A stretch of 64,000 bases of DNA from CAJXSN01 sp947492235 (GTDB lineage: Bacteria > Pseudomonadota > Alphaproteobacteria > Sphingomonadales > Sphingomonadaceae). The position numbers were made by a program, and so were the translations under genes. Position 1 is the stretch's first letter; each line of letters begins with the position of its first letter. The notes under the pieces are model-generated. The model saw only the letters and a program-made list of their open reading frames with translations, was not told the DNA's origin and ran no database searches. The stretch spans positions 1,984,001 to 2,048,000 of the forward strand of contig NZ_CP170453.1 of the NCBI RefSeq assembly GCF_042492175.1. The letters are read 5' to 3'. This document shows, piece by piece, positions 56,331-64,000 of the stretch.

Positions 56331-57833
56331 TTAGGTCCCTTTCGCCGGAGCGGTTGCCTTGCTGATCAGCCAGATGGCGAGGCTGGCAGCAAGGAACCCC
56401 GGAATGATCTCGTACACGCCCGGACCGCCGAGAAACGCGCCGTTCCACCCCAGCGCGATCCAGCCCATCACGACCGCTGCTCCGGTGACGAGGCCCGCCA
56501 CCGCGCCCGCTCCGGTCATCCCGCGCCATGTGAGCGCAAACAGGATCAGCGGACCGAACGCCGCGCCGAAGCCCGCCCACGCGTTTGCCACCAGCCCCAG
56601 CACCTCGCTGTCCGGATCGCGGGCAATGACGATTGCGGCAAGGGCCACCAGCAGCACCGCCACGCGCCCGACATTCACCGCCTCGCGCTCGCTGGCTTCC
56701 TTGCGCAGGAACAGGCGGTAGAAATCCTCGGTCAGGCTGCTGGAGCTGACCAGCAACTGGCTGCTGATCGTGCTCATGATCGCTGCCAGCAAAGCGGCCA
56801 GCAAGAAGCCTGTAATCAAAGGCGCAAACAGCAGCGTCGCCAGCACGATGAAGATCGTCTCCGGGTCTTCCACCACCACGCCATTCGCCTCGGCATAAGC
56901 GCGGCCTGCAATGCCGACGCCGATCGCCCCGATCAGCGCGACGGCCATCCACGACAGGCCGATATTCCGCGCCACGGCAACATCGGGCACGCTGCGGATC
57001 GCCATGAAGCGCACGATGATATGTGGCTGGCCGAAATAACCCAGACCCCATGTCACCGCGCTCAGCCAGCCGAGGAAAGTCAGTCCGCCGAACAAGCTCA
57101 GCATTCCCGGATCGACCTGCTCCAGCATCTCGGTCACGGCTGCAAATTCGCCGAGCCCGCCGACGTCCTTGGCGCCGTAGATCACCACCAGCGGCATCAG
57201 CACCAGCGCCACCACCATGATGCAGCCCTGGACGAAATCGGTCAGGCTGACGGCCAGAAACCCGCCGATCATGGTGTAGGCCAGCACTACGCCCGCCGTG
57301 ATCCAGATGCCCAGCATGTAATCGCTCATGCCGGCCTCGGGCAGCAATCCGGCAAAGGCTGTCTCGAACAGCTTGCCCCCGCCGACCAGACCGGCCGCCG
57401 TGTAGACGGTGAAGAACAGCACGATGATTATTGCGGACACCACCCGCAGCGCCACGGCCTTGTCCGGGAAGCGGTTGGCGAGGAATTGCGGGATGGTCAG
57501 CGCATTGCCCAGCTCCTCGGTCTGCTGGCGCAGGCGGGGGGCGACGATGATCCAGTTGGCCACCGCACCGGCAAACAGCCCGATCCCGATCCACGCCTCG
57601 ACCAGACCGGCTGCATAGAGCGCGCCCGGCAGGCCCAGCAGCAACCAGCCCGACATATCGGACGCCCCCGCGCTCAATGCCGCCACAGCCGGATGCAGAT
57701 TGCGCCCGGCGAGCAGATAACCCGCACTGTCGGATGTGGACTTGCGCCAGGCATACAGCCCGATGCCCAGCATCAGAACGAAATAGGCGGCGAGCGAGAT
57801 GAGGGTTCCGGTCTGCATGGTGGCCTGTGTCAT
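56331..57833 (-). CDS. putP: Sodium/proline symporter (SSS family)
   Basis: This 500-residue inner-membrane protein has about 13 transmembrane segments of the sodium:solute symporter family. PutP-like segments are SAGYLLAGRNLHPAVAALSA, GASDMSGWLLLGLPGALYAAG, GLGYFGQPHIIVRFMA and LLAAIMSTISSQLLVSSSSL, the last covering the sodium-site serines. It takes up proline with Na+. It stands alone; putA is not in the window. Upstream is the 346-base non-coding region described separately. Confidence 0.93.
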   Translation of the reverse strand: MTQATMQTGTLISLAAYFVLMLGIGLYAWRKSTSDSAGYLLAGRNLHPAVAALSAGASDMSGWLLLGLPGALYAAGLVEAWIGIGLFAGAVANWIIVAPRLRQQTEELGNALTIPQFLANRFPDKAVALRVVSAIIIVLFFTVYTAAGLVGGGKLFETAFAGLLPEAGMSDYMLGIWITAGVVLAYTMIGGFLAVSLTDFVQGCIMVVALVLMPLVVIYGAKDVGGLGEFAAVTEMLEQVDPGMLSLFGGLTFLGWLSAVTWGLGYFGQPHIIVRFMAIRSVPDVAVARNIGLSWMAVALIGAIGVGIAGRAYAEANGVVVEDPETIFIVLATLLFAPLITGFLLAALLAAIMSTISSQLLVSSSSLTEDFYRLFLRKEASEREAVNVGRVAVLLVALAAIVIARDPDSEVLGLVANAWAGFGAAFGPLILFALTWRGMTGAGAVAGLVTGAAVVMGWIALGWNGAFLGGPGVYEIIPGFLAASLAIWLISKATAPAKGT

Positions 57834-58179
57834 GTGGGGCCGCTAACAGGACGGGGCAGGATTGGCCACCGGTCGGGTGGGGGATGGAGGCTAAGGCGTG
57901 TGTTTATCTTAGCGCTCCACTGGATGAACGGACCTGTTGGATTGGCTTGACGCTTTTGACACCGTGTCAAGCAATGAAATTGGCATAAAGCATTGTTTTC
58001 AGATGACGTATGTCAGTTGGATTTGCTTGACACATTGCCTCCGAAAAACCGGCGAATCTGCGCGCCGGGAGGTTGGAAGCGGCGAGTCGATCCACCAGTG
58101 CTCTCTGGCAGATCGGACGCGTGTAGGAAAATCGACGCGCCTGATGTGCTGGGCATCAGTGTACCAATTTGGCAGCCGC
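57834..58179. other. Non-coding region of 346 bases with repeated TTGACAC elements
   Basis: No convincing gene is present in either strand. The middle (about 57940-58040) is poorer in GC than the flanks and carries TTGACGC at 57947, the palindrome at 57956-57970 and another TTGACAC at 58027. The part next to 57833 should contain the promoter of the symporter gene, which is transcribed leftwards. The right part is the 3' side of the RDD protein gene. Confidence 0.5.
57956..57970. promoter_or_regulatory. Perfect 15-bp palindrome TTGACAC-C-GTGTCAA
   Basis: The 7-base arms TTGACAC and GTGTCAA surround one C, about 120 bases upstream of the symporter start. This is the form of a dimeric-regulator binding site. 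A second single TTGACAC half-site lies at 58027-58033. The regulator is unknown; control of the symporter gene is the simplest guess. Confidence 0.5.
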
Positions 58180-59406
58180 TCAGCGTTTGCGGGAAGGCTG
58201 AAAATAGACCTCTGCGCCGGTGGCCAGATCATGCAGGCTGCGCTTGCCCAGTATCACCAGAGCCAGCGAGGCGTACCACACTTGCGTTGCGACGGTGATG
58301 ATCTTGATCGACGAGCGACCGACGATCTGCATACCGCGCGCCTCGATGCCCGATGCATCCTTCACGACAAGGCCGGTCATCAGCTTGCCAGGTGAAGCGC
58401 GCAGCGGTGTTACCTCCAACAACGCAACGACGGCTGCGCCGACCAGAGTGAGCCAGAGGAAGCCCTGCCATTCGGTCAAGGCGGCGAGAGCGAAGCCTAC
58501 GAGCATGGTGGCGATGAAGAAGCCGAAATCGGCGGCGGTGGCGAGGGCACGCTGTTTGGCGGTGGCGGGCTGCGCCTGAGCGACGCCAAGCGAGGCCATC
58601 GGCTCCGACAACATCTCGCGCAAGGCGGCGGCGACGGGATGGCGCAGGGTCCCTGTGAAGGAAAATTTCGGGCGGGCAATATGCGGGGCACCATCGGGGG
58701 TGAACCACAGCACGCTGGAGAAGCTGCCCGCGAACAGAGCGGGTTCGAAATTGGGCAGGTCGATGCCGGCGGACTCTGCAAAGCGGGTGCGGAAGGCTTC
58801 GTATTCCTTTTCCTTGGCCGGCAGCAGATAGATTACCCGTTCCGGTGGCACACGCTCTGACACATTGGCCACTTCCCACCAAAACCCTTCGGTCTCGCCC
58901 GCGCGCATCACCACCAGCGAGGACCGGTCCAGCATGGCGTGGACCATGTCCTGCCAAGAATCATCATCGGTGTAGACGCGGTAGGCACCCAATTGCGGCA
59001 GCATTTCACCGGGCCGTCCGATCGCGACCATTGGCGCGATTTCGTCGAACGCGAGGGCGACCTGCTCTTCTTCCGATAGCAGGCTTTCCGGCAGGAAACT
59101 GACGACCTTGGGGCGGATGCCCTTGACCGTGTCTGCCTTACTATCCGCGCCAAACGAGCGGAGGTAGGTGACGATTGGCCCGTCATGGCGAGCGAGGAAA
59201 CGCTCTCCCGGCTCCTGCTTCAACTGGCGTCCGAATTTGTTCAGCCAACCGCCAAGGAAGGTGAAGAGCCCGCATCCGGCCAGCAGCCAGAATGTCGTGT
59301 CACCCAATGTCGCGCTCGACCGGAAGACGATGGCTCCGGCCAGAAGGCTCAGCCCCAAAATAATCAGGCCGATCAAGGCCAATGTTGCGCCCAAGGCTTT
59401 CCGCAT
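58180..59406 (-). CDS. Membrane protein with TIR-like middle region and RDD C-terminus
   Basis: This 408-residue protein has two N-terminal transmembrane helices (LIGLIILGLSLLAGAIVF; FWLLAGCGLFTFLGGWL). A soluble region of about 130 residues follows, and then an RDD-type membrane domain (GFFIATMLVGFALAAL, then TPGKLMTGLVV-like RASPGKLMTGLVVKD). The soluble part (YLRSFGAD, MVAIGRPGEMLPQLGAYRVY, SSLVVMRAGETEGFWWEV, VIYLLP) alternates strands and helices like a Rossmann/TIR fold, and Glu178 in GFWWEV sits where TIR NADases keep their glutamate. That resemblance is my inference. ATG 59406 has GGGGGGAG five bases upstream; a GTG at 59424 is unlikely. No neighbours explain its role. Confidence 0.75.
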   Translation of the reverse strand: MRKALGATLALIGLIILGLSLLAGAIVFRSSATLGDTTFWLLAGCGLFTFLGGWLNKFGRQLKQEPGERFLARHDGPIVTYLRSFGADSKADTVKGIRPKVVSFLPESLLSEEEQVALAFDEIAPMVAIGRPGEMLPQLGAYRVYTDDDSWQDMVHAMLDRSSLVVMRAGETEGFWWEVANVSERVPPERVIYLLPAKEKEYEAFRTRFAESAGIDLPNFEPALFAGSFSSVLWFTPDGAPHIARPKFSFTGTLRHPVAAALREMLSEPMASLGVAQAQPATAKQRALATAADFGFFIATMLVGFALAALTEWQGFLWLTLVGAAVVALLEVTPLRASPGKLMTGLVVKDASGIEARGMQIVGRSSIKIITVATQVWYASLALVILGKRSLHDLATGAEVYFQPSRKR

Positions 59407-59493
59407 GGCTCCCCCCTTACGCACCTTTCGTCGCTTGAGGGACGGGTGTGCGTCAAGGGGTGCGTTAGTCGCGTGGGCGGAAATTTGAGCGCT

Positions 59494-59583
59494 CTACCCC
59501 TCGTTCTTCCGCTTTGCCCGTTTGCTTTCCTGGGGATCGAGGATCGCTTTGCGCAGGCGGATGTTTTACAGGGTCACCTCGCC
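59494..59583 (-). pseudogene. Decayed copy of the typA 3' end
   Basis: On the minus strand this segment reads IRLRKAILDPQESKRAKR followed by a TAG. It aligns without gaps to the end of typA (IRLRKAILDPHERKRAKR) at a constant offset of 967 bases, so that even the stop codons coincide. By hand count about 58 of 69 bases match in the core (59512-59580), including 23 identical in a row (59537-59559 against 60504-60526). An in-frame TAA at 59566-59568 breaks the copy, and similarity ends near 59583. It lies just upstream of the SDR gene. Confidence 0.8.
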
Positions 59584-59624
59584 CGTTCCCCCATCAAACC
59601 CACACATCAGGAGCACCACCCATC

Positions 59625-60398
59625 ATGAACCGCTTCACCGGCAAAACCGTTATTGTCACCGGCTCCTCCAAGGGGATTGGCGCGGCTACTGCGCGGCGGT
59701 TTGCGGGGGAGGGGGCGAATGTGGTGCTCAATTCGCGCAGCCGGGCGGATTGCGAGGCTTTGGCGGCGGAGCTGGATGATGACCGCACGCTGATTGTGGA
59801 GGGCGATGTGTCGCAAAAGGCCTTTGCCGAGGAGATCGTGGCCAAGACGCTGGAGACATTCGGCGCATTGGATGTGCTGGTCAACAATGCCGGGATCGTC
59901 AAACCCAGCCTGATGGTCGATGCGAGCGACGAGGATATCGACGCGCAGATCGGGGTCAATCTGAAGAGCGTGATCTACCTCTCGCGCGCCGCCATTCCTG
60001 CGCTGGCGAAGACCAAGGGGTGCATCGTCAACACCTCCAGCGTCTCCGGCATCAGAGGCGATTTCGGAATGCCGATCTACAATGCGACGAAGGGCGGGGT
60101 GGACAATCTCACCCGCGCACTTGCGCTCCAGCTGGGCGCTCAGAAAATCCGGGTGAATGCGGTCAATCCGTCCCACACGCGGACTAATATGACTGACGGG
60201 ATGGAAAATCATGGCCCGCTGATGGAGGACTTCAATACGCGAATGCCGCTGGGCGAACCGGCCGATCCGGACGATATCGCCGGACCGATCCTGTTCCTCG
60301 CCTCGGCCGATGCGCGGATGATTACCGGCGTCTGTCTGCCTGTGGATGGCGGCGTGACGGCCAGCAACGGCCAGCCCAACTTCATGAAGTATTTCTGA
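59625..60398 (+). CDS. Short-chain dehydrogenase/reductase (SDR, FabG-like)
   Basis: This 257-residue NAD(P)-dependent oxidoreductase of the classical SDR family carries the cofactor motif VTGSSKGIGAATARRF, NNAG in DVLVNNAGIVKPS, the catalytic Ser in NTSSVSGIRG and the YxxxK pair in PIYNATKGGVDNL. INAVNPSHTRTNM-like (VNAVNPSHTRTN) and ITGVCLPVDGG complete it. The substrate is unknown; the closest general class is 3-oxoacyl-ACP-reductase-like or alcohol dehydrogenases. The start ATG at 59625 follows a GGAG 14 bases before. The gene lies between the typA 3' end and its decayed copy. Confidence 0.93.
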   Translation: MNRFTGKTVIVTGSSKGIGAATARRFAGEGANVVLNSRSRADCEALAAELDDDRTLIVEGDVSQKAFAEEIVAKTLETFGALDVLVNNAGIVKPSLMVDASDEDIDAQIGVNLKSVIYLSRAAIPALAKTKGCIVNTSSVSGIRGDFGMPIYNATKGGVDNLTRALALQLGAQKIRVNAVNPSHTRTNMTDGMENHGPLMEDFNTRMPLGEPADPDDIAGPILFLASADARMITGVCLPVDGGVTASNGQPNFMKYF

Positions 60399-60424
60399 GG
60401 CCTGGCGGCCATAAGTAAGATGCC

Positions 60425-60450
60425 TTGGGCGAGACACCGGTCCCGCCCAA
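60425..60450. terminator. Hairpin between the convergent SDR and typA genes
   Basis: TTGGGCG and CGCCCAA make a 7-bp outer stem. Inside, GAC pairs with GTC around ACCG after a single A-C mismatch. The element sits in the short gap between two convergent stops, so it can serve both genes as a terminator. Confidence 0.65.
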
Positions 60451-60460
60451 CATCGGCTGC

Positions 60461-62293
60461 TTAGCCACCCATTGAGCGCTTCGCCCGTTTGCGCTCATGC
60501 GGGTCGAGGATCGCTTTGCGCAGGCGAATGCTTTGCGGGGTTACCTCCACCATTTCATCGTCGTCGATATAGGCGATGGATTGCTCCAGCGTCATGACGC
60601 GCGGTGGCGTCAGGCGGATGGCGTCGTCCTTGCCGGTGGAGCGGAAGTTGGTCAGCTGCTTCGACTTCATCGGATTGACTTCGAGATCGTCGGGCTTGGC
60701 GTTCTCGCCGATGACCATGCCTTCATAAATCTTGGCGTTCGCGCCGATGAACAGCTCGCCCCGGTCCTCCAGCATGTTGAGCGCGTAGGCAGCCGCTTCG
60801 CCGGGAACCATGGAGATCAGCACGCCATTCTGGCGGCCTTCGATGGGCCCTTTGTAGACGTCGTATTTCTCGAACAGGCGGTTCATGATGCCCGTGCCGC
60901 GCGTGTCGGACAGGAATTCGCCGTGATAGCCGATCAGGCCGCGGCTGGGCGCGCTGAAAGTGATGCGGGTCTTGCCCTGGCCGCTGGGACGCATCTCGGT
61001 CAGCTCGGCCTTGCGTCGCTGCATCTTCTCGACGACTGTGCCGGAGTGCTCGTCATCCACGTCGATGACGACGGTTTCGTAAGGCTCCATGCGCTGCCCG
61101 TCTTCTTCGCGGAACAGGACGCGCGGACGGCTGATGCCCAGCTCGAAGCCCTCGCGGCGCATCGTTTCGATGAGCACGCCGAGTTGCAATTCGCCCCGGC
61201 CTGCGACCTCGAAGCTGTCCTTGTCGGCGCTTTCGGTCACGCGGATGGCGACATTGGTTTCCGCCTCGCGGTTCAGGCGGTCGCGGATCATCCGGCTGGT
61301 GACCTTGTCGCCCTCGCGGCCCGCCAGCGGGCTGTCATTGACGGCAAAGCGCATCGCCAGTGTCGGCGGATCGATTGGCTGCGCGGCAATCGGTTCTTTC
61401 ACCGCAGGGTCTGCAATAGTGTTGGCGACGGTGGCCTTTTCCAGACCGGCCAGCGCGATAATGTCGCCCGCTTTCGCCGTTTCGACTGGAACACGCTCAA
61501 GCCCGTCAAAGCTCATCAGCTTGGTCGCACGGCCGACTTCGACGACATTGCCGTCCATATCGATGGCGTGGATCGGATCGTTGACATTGACCGTGCCCGA
61601 CTGGACGCGGCCGGTCAGCACACGGCCCATGAAATTGTCGCGGTCAAGCAGGGTGGCGAGGAAGCTGAACGGCCCGCTGTCATCCAGACCCGGCGAGGGG
61701 ACGTGGGTGACAATCCGCTCGAACAGCGGGTCCAGCGTGCCTTCGCGAATATCGTCGGTCTCGCCGGCATAGCCATCGCGGCCGCTGGCATAGAGCACGG
61801 GGAAATCGAGCTGGTCGTCATCGGCGTCGAGGCTGACGAAAAGGTCGAATACCTCGTCGAGCACTTCTTGCGCGCGGCCATCGGGGCGGTCGATTTTGTT
61901 GACGACGACAATCGGGCGCAGGCCCAGCGCCAGCGCCTTGCCGGTTACGAATTTGGTCTGCGGCATCGCGCCTTCCGCGCTGTCGACCAACAGGATGACC
62001 CCGTCGACCATGCTCAGGATGCGCTCCACCTCCGCGCCGAAATCGGCGTGGCCGGGCGTGTCGACGATGTTGATGCGCGTTGTTTCGCCATCATGCTCCC
62101 ATTCCACGCTGGTGCACTTGGCGAGAATGGTGATGCCGCGTTCTTTCTCCAGATCGCCGGAATCCATCGCGCGTTCTTCCACGCGCTGGTTTTCGCGGAA
62201 CGTGCCGGACTGGCGGAAAAGCTGGTCGACCAGCGTGGTTTTGCCGTGATCGACGTGGGCGATGATCGCCACGTTGCGAAGCGCTTGGGACAT
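60461..62293 (-). CDS. typA: Ribosome-associated GTPase TypA/BipA
   Basis: This 610-residue translational GTPase is involved in ribosome assembly and stress adaptation. GTPase motifs are IIAHVDHGKTTLVDQL (P-loop), DTPGHADFGAEVERI and VVNKIDRPDGRAQEVLDE. EF-G-like domains follow, ending in the TypA-specific C-terminal domain (ALNMLEDRGELFIGAN, IRLRKAILDPHERKRAKR). ATG 62293 gives the normal start; the frame is open upstream to 62491 without family sequence. The 283 bases before it (62294-62576) are divergent promoter space shared with the next receptor gene. Confidence 0.97.
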   Translation of the reverse strand: MSQALRNVAIIAHVDHGKTTLVDQLFRQSGTFRENQRVEERAMDSGDLEKERGITILAKCTSVEWEHDGETTRINIVDTPGHADFGAEVERILSMVDGVILLVDSAEGAMPQTKFVTGKALALGLRPIVVVNKIDRPDGRAQEVLDEVFDLFVSLDADDDQLDFPVLYASGRDGYAGETDDIREGTLDPLFERIVTHVPSPGLDDSGPFSFLATLLDRDNFMGRVLTGRVQSGTVNVNDPIHAIDMDGNVVEVGRATKLMSFDGLERVPVETAKAGDIIALAGLEKATVANTIADPAVKEPIAAQPIDPPTLAMRFAVNDSPLAGREGDKVTSRMIRDRLNREAETNVAIRVTESADKDSFEVAGRGELQLGVLIETMRREGFELGISRPRVLFREEDGQRMEPYETVVIDVDDEHSGTVVEKMQRRKAELTEMRPSGQGKTRITFSAPSRGLIGYHGEFLSDTRGTGIMNRLFEKYDVYKGPIEGRQNGVLISMVPGEAAAYALNMLEDRGELFIGANAKIYEGMVIGENAKPDDLEVNPMKSKQLTNFRSTGKDDAIRLTPPRVMTLEQSIAYIDDDEMVEVTPQSIRLRKAILDPHERKRAKRSMGG

Positions 62294-62576
62294 GAAATTT
62301 CTCGTTTGAAACGGGGTAGGGGGTGCGCAAGGTGCAGCGGGCCCCTTGGCAAGTCGCGCGCCCTTTAACCGAGGGGCGGGATTACCACAAGCTGCGTAGG
62401 GGCGATCTGGGACGCTGCGACGCTGTGTGACAGCAAAGCAACACAGCGCAAACCGCATGATGGTGCGGTCTTGTGAGCGCTTGAGCGGCATGGATGCAAC
62501 GCCTAAAGGCGAGCGCTACAGCGCCGAAGCTACGATAGATCGAGCGGATGGCGCATTGTACGGAGAGGAAATTTTG

Positions 62577-64000
62577 ATGAAATTCACGAAATCCGGCTTT
62601 GCCGGAGCAGCACGCTTCGCATTGCTCGGCAGCGCCGCTGCCATCGCCTTCCCTGCCACCGCTCTGGCGCAGGATGCGGCACCCGCCGATGACGAACCCG
62701 AAGTCGTCGACAGCAATGTTATCATCGTGACCGCTTCCAAGCGTGAACAGACGCTGCAGGAAACTCCGATTTCTGTTAGCGTGACATCCGGTGAGACGCT
62801 GGAGCAGGCCCAGATCCGCGACGTTCTCGACCTGCAGACCGTTGCTCCGTCGCTGCGTGTCAGCCAGCTGCAGACATCGTCTGCTTCCACTTTCATCATT
62901 CGCGGTTTCGGTAACGGCGACAACAACCTCGGGATCGAGCCTTCGGTCGGCGTCTTTATCGACGGCGTGTTCCGCTCGCGCTCTGCCGCGGCCCTGTCCG
63001 ATCTGCCCAACGTTCAGCGCATCGAAGTCCTGAACGGCCCGCAATCGACCCTGTTCGGTAAAAACGCTTCGGCCGGTGTGATTTCGGTTGTGACCCGCGA
63101 GCCGCAGTTCGATTTCGGCGGCAAGGTCGAAGCCAGCTACGGCAATTTCAACGCGATCATCCTGAAGGGCGATATTACCGGCCCGATCACGGACAGCGTC
63201 GCCTTCTCCATCGACGGCGGCATCAACAAGCGTGATGGCTATGCCGAGATCGTCAATCTTGGTGTCGACCAGAACGATCGTGACCGATGGAACGTTGGCG
63301 GCCAGCTCCTGTTCGACAATGGCGGCCCGCTGCGCATTCGTGCGAAGGGTGACTATTCCGAAATCGACGAAGTGTGCTGTCAGGTATCCACGCTGGTATC
63401 CGGTCCCGTGACCGGTGCCATCAACGCTGTCGGCGGCCAGCTTTCGACCGACTTCTTCGGTTACGATGCGTTCCTGAACTTTGTGCCGTCGAACCAGATC
63501 ACCAATTACGGCGGTTCGATCCAGGCCGATCTCGAGCTTGGTGCCTTGTCGTTCACCTCGATCACCGCCTATCGTGAACTGGATAACTTCTTCCTTTCGG
63601 ACATCGATTACAGCAGCGCCGACCTTGCGACTGAAACGCGCGACCAAAGCGTCCAGACCTTTACGCAGGAATTCCGGGTGGCGTCCGATTTCGACGGCCC
63701 GATCAACTTCCTGCTCGGCGGTTTCTTCTTCGACGAAAGCATCACGCAGGATAGCGAGATCGGCAACGGCACGCAGATTCGCGACGTGTTCGAACTTCTC
63801 GCCGGCGGCAACCCGGTCGATGTTCTCACCGGCGCGCCCAGCGTATTTAACGGTGTGGAAGCGGCTCTTGGCCTTCCTCAAGAAAGCATCTTCCGCCAGC
63901 CGCTTCTCACGGCCGAGCAGTTCTCGATGGATAACCAGGCTTGGTCGATCTTCGGTACGGTCGATTTCGAACCGATCGACGGCCTCGTCGTGACCGGCGG
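62577..64000 (+). CDS. TonB-dependent receptor, 5' part (runs off the window)
   Basis: At least 474 residues are present with no stop before the end. A signal peptide ends FPATALAQ (about residue 32), followed by the TonB-box-like NVIIVTASKREQTLQETPIS. The plug domain has VLDLQTVAPSLRVSQLQTSS, FIIRGFGNGDNNLGIEPSVG, DLPNVQRIEVLNGPQSTLFG and KNASAGVISVVTREPQ, and the barrel begins with alternating strands. AGAGGAAATTTTG precedes the ATG. The 'ASKREQTLQETPISV' type is common in sphingomonads and takes up varied organic substrates; the ligand cannot be inferred. Confidence 0.92.
   Translation, partial: MKFTKSGFAGAARFALLGSAAAIAFPATALAQDAAPADDEPEVVDSNVIIVTASKREQTLQETPISVSVTSGETLEQAQIRDVLDLQTVAPSLRVSQLQTSSASTFIIRGFGNGDNNLGIEPSVGVFIDGVFRSRSAAALSDLPNVQRIEVLNGPQSTLFGKNASAGVISVVTREPQFDFGGKVEASYGNFNAIILKGDITGPITDSVAFSIDGGINKRDGYAEIVNLGVDQNDRDRWNVGGQLLFDNGGPLRIRAKGDYSEIDEVCCQVSTLVSGPVTGAINAVGGQLSTDFFGYDAFLNFVPSNQITNYGGSIQADLELGALSFTSITAYRELDNFFLSDIDYSSADLATETRDQSVQTFTQEFRVASDFDGPINFLLGGFFFDESITQDSEIGNGTQIRDVFELLAGGNPVDVLTGAPSVFNGVEAALGLPQESIFRQPLLTAEQFSMDNQAWSIFGTVDFEPIDGLVVTG

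Noticed and set aside
57937..58395. A 152-codon frame starting in the gap after the symporter gene.
   Set aside because: It has no ribosome binding site, mixed composition, and its second half is antisense to the RDD protein gene.
60497..62368. A 623-codon open frame on the plus strand opposite typA.
   Set aside because: It is an antisense shadow of typA; the protein is arginine/histidine/aspartate-rich and matches no family.
62382..63881. A 499-codon open frame on the minus strand opposite the third TonB receptor.
   Set aside because: The plus-strand receptor has signal peptide, TonB box and plug domain, whereas the minus-strand frame has no recognisable features.

Overview
The window looks like a chromosomal segment of an alphaproteobacterium of the order Sphingomonadales, probably an Erythrobacteraceae-type marine or freshwater heterotroph. 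This is inferred from the high GC content, three large TonB-dependent receptors, a maltodextrin locus of the Caulobacter/sphingomonad type, Entner-Doudoroff genes, and gene orders such as tsaD/hemC divergence with hemD and a mitofilin-like gene. Gene density is high and ATGA-type stop/start overlaps are common. I see no phage, CRISPR array, insertion sequence or rRNA. One truncated tRNA lies at the left edge.

Layout, left to right. 1-2037: 3' end of a tRNA-Ser, a YeiH-type membrane protein, an Lrp/AsnC regulator and a small DUF6356 protein. 2034-8986 (minus strand): zwf-edd-glk-ppc, a translationally overlapped operon feeding glucose into the Entner-Doudoroff pathway, with PEP carboxylase for anaplerosis. 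zwf appears to start at a rare ATT codon. 9090-27499: maltodextrin/starch locus. On the minus strand are a TonB receptor, two flavin-dependent (tryptophan-type) halogenases, two GH13 enzymes, a GH97 alpha-glucosidase and an esterase. On the plus strand are a LacI-family regulator, an MFS sugar transporter and a second TonB receptor. A near-palindromic CATTCGTATGT-like element with a central CG occurs upstream of zwf, in the receptor/lacI gap and upstream of the transporter gene, so one regulator may control uptake, hydrolysis and glucose catabolism together.

27610-31053: DUF421 protein, fumarylacetoacetate hydrolase, maleylacetoacetate isomerase and glutaryl-CoA dehydrogenase (aromatic amino acid and lysine/tryptophan catabolism). 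31142-34386: a coupled OmpA-like / 54-residue membrane protein / helix-hairpin-helix membrane protein operon and a VWA-domain lipoprotein. 34474-38053: flippase-gpsA-tsaD, divergent from hemC-hemD-mitofilin-like (38163-40774). 40787-48230: UbiH-type hydroxylase, DsbD-type reductase, an acidic lipoprotein overlapping it antisense, uvrB, and tandem DUF3617-like lipoproteins.

48287-53132: an alpha/beta hydrolase, then a four-gene operon of circularly permuted ATP-grasp, alpha-E protein, transglutaminase and Anbu proteasome-like peptidase. This is a known but functionally unresolved association and the best candidate in the window for a poorly described system. 53301-57833: a degenerate FixJ/NarL-type regulator, an extensin-like LAS peptidase, a VOC protein, a periplasmic thioredoxin with a CcdA partner, and a Na+/proline symporter. 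57834-58179 is non-coding and carries a 15-bp TTGACAC palindrome. 58180-64000: a membrane protein with a TIR-like middle region and an RDD C-terminus, an SDR gene bracketed by the true 3' end of typA and a decayed copy of it, typA/bipA itself, and the start of a third TonB receptor that runs off the window.
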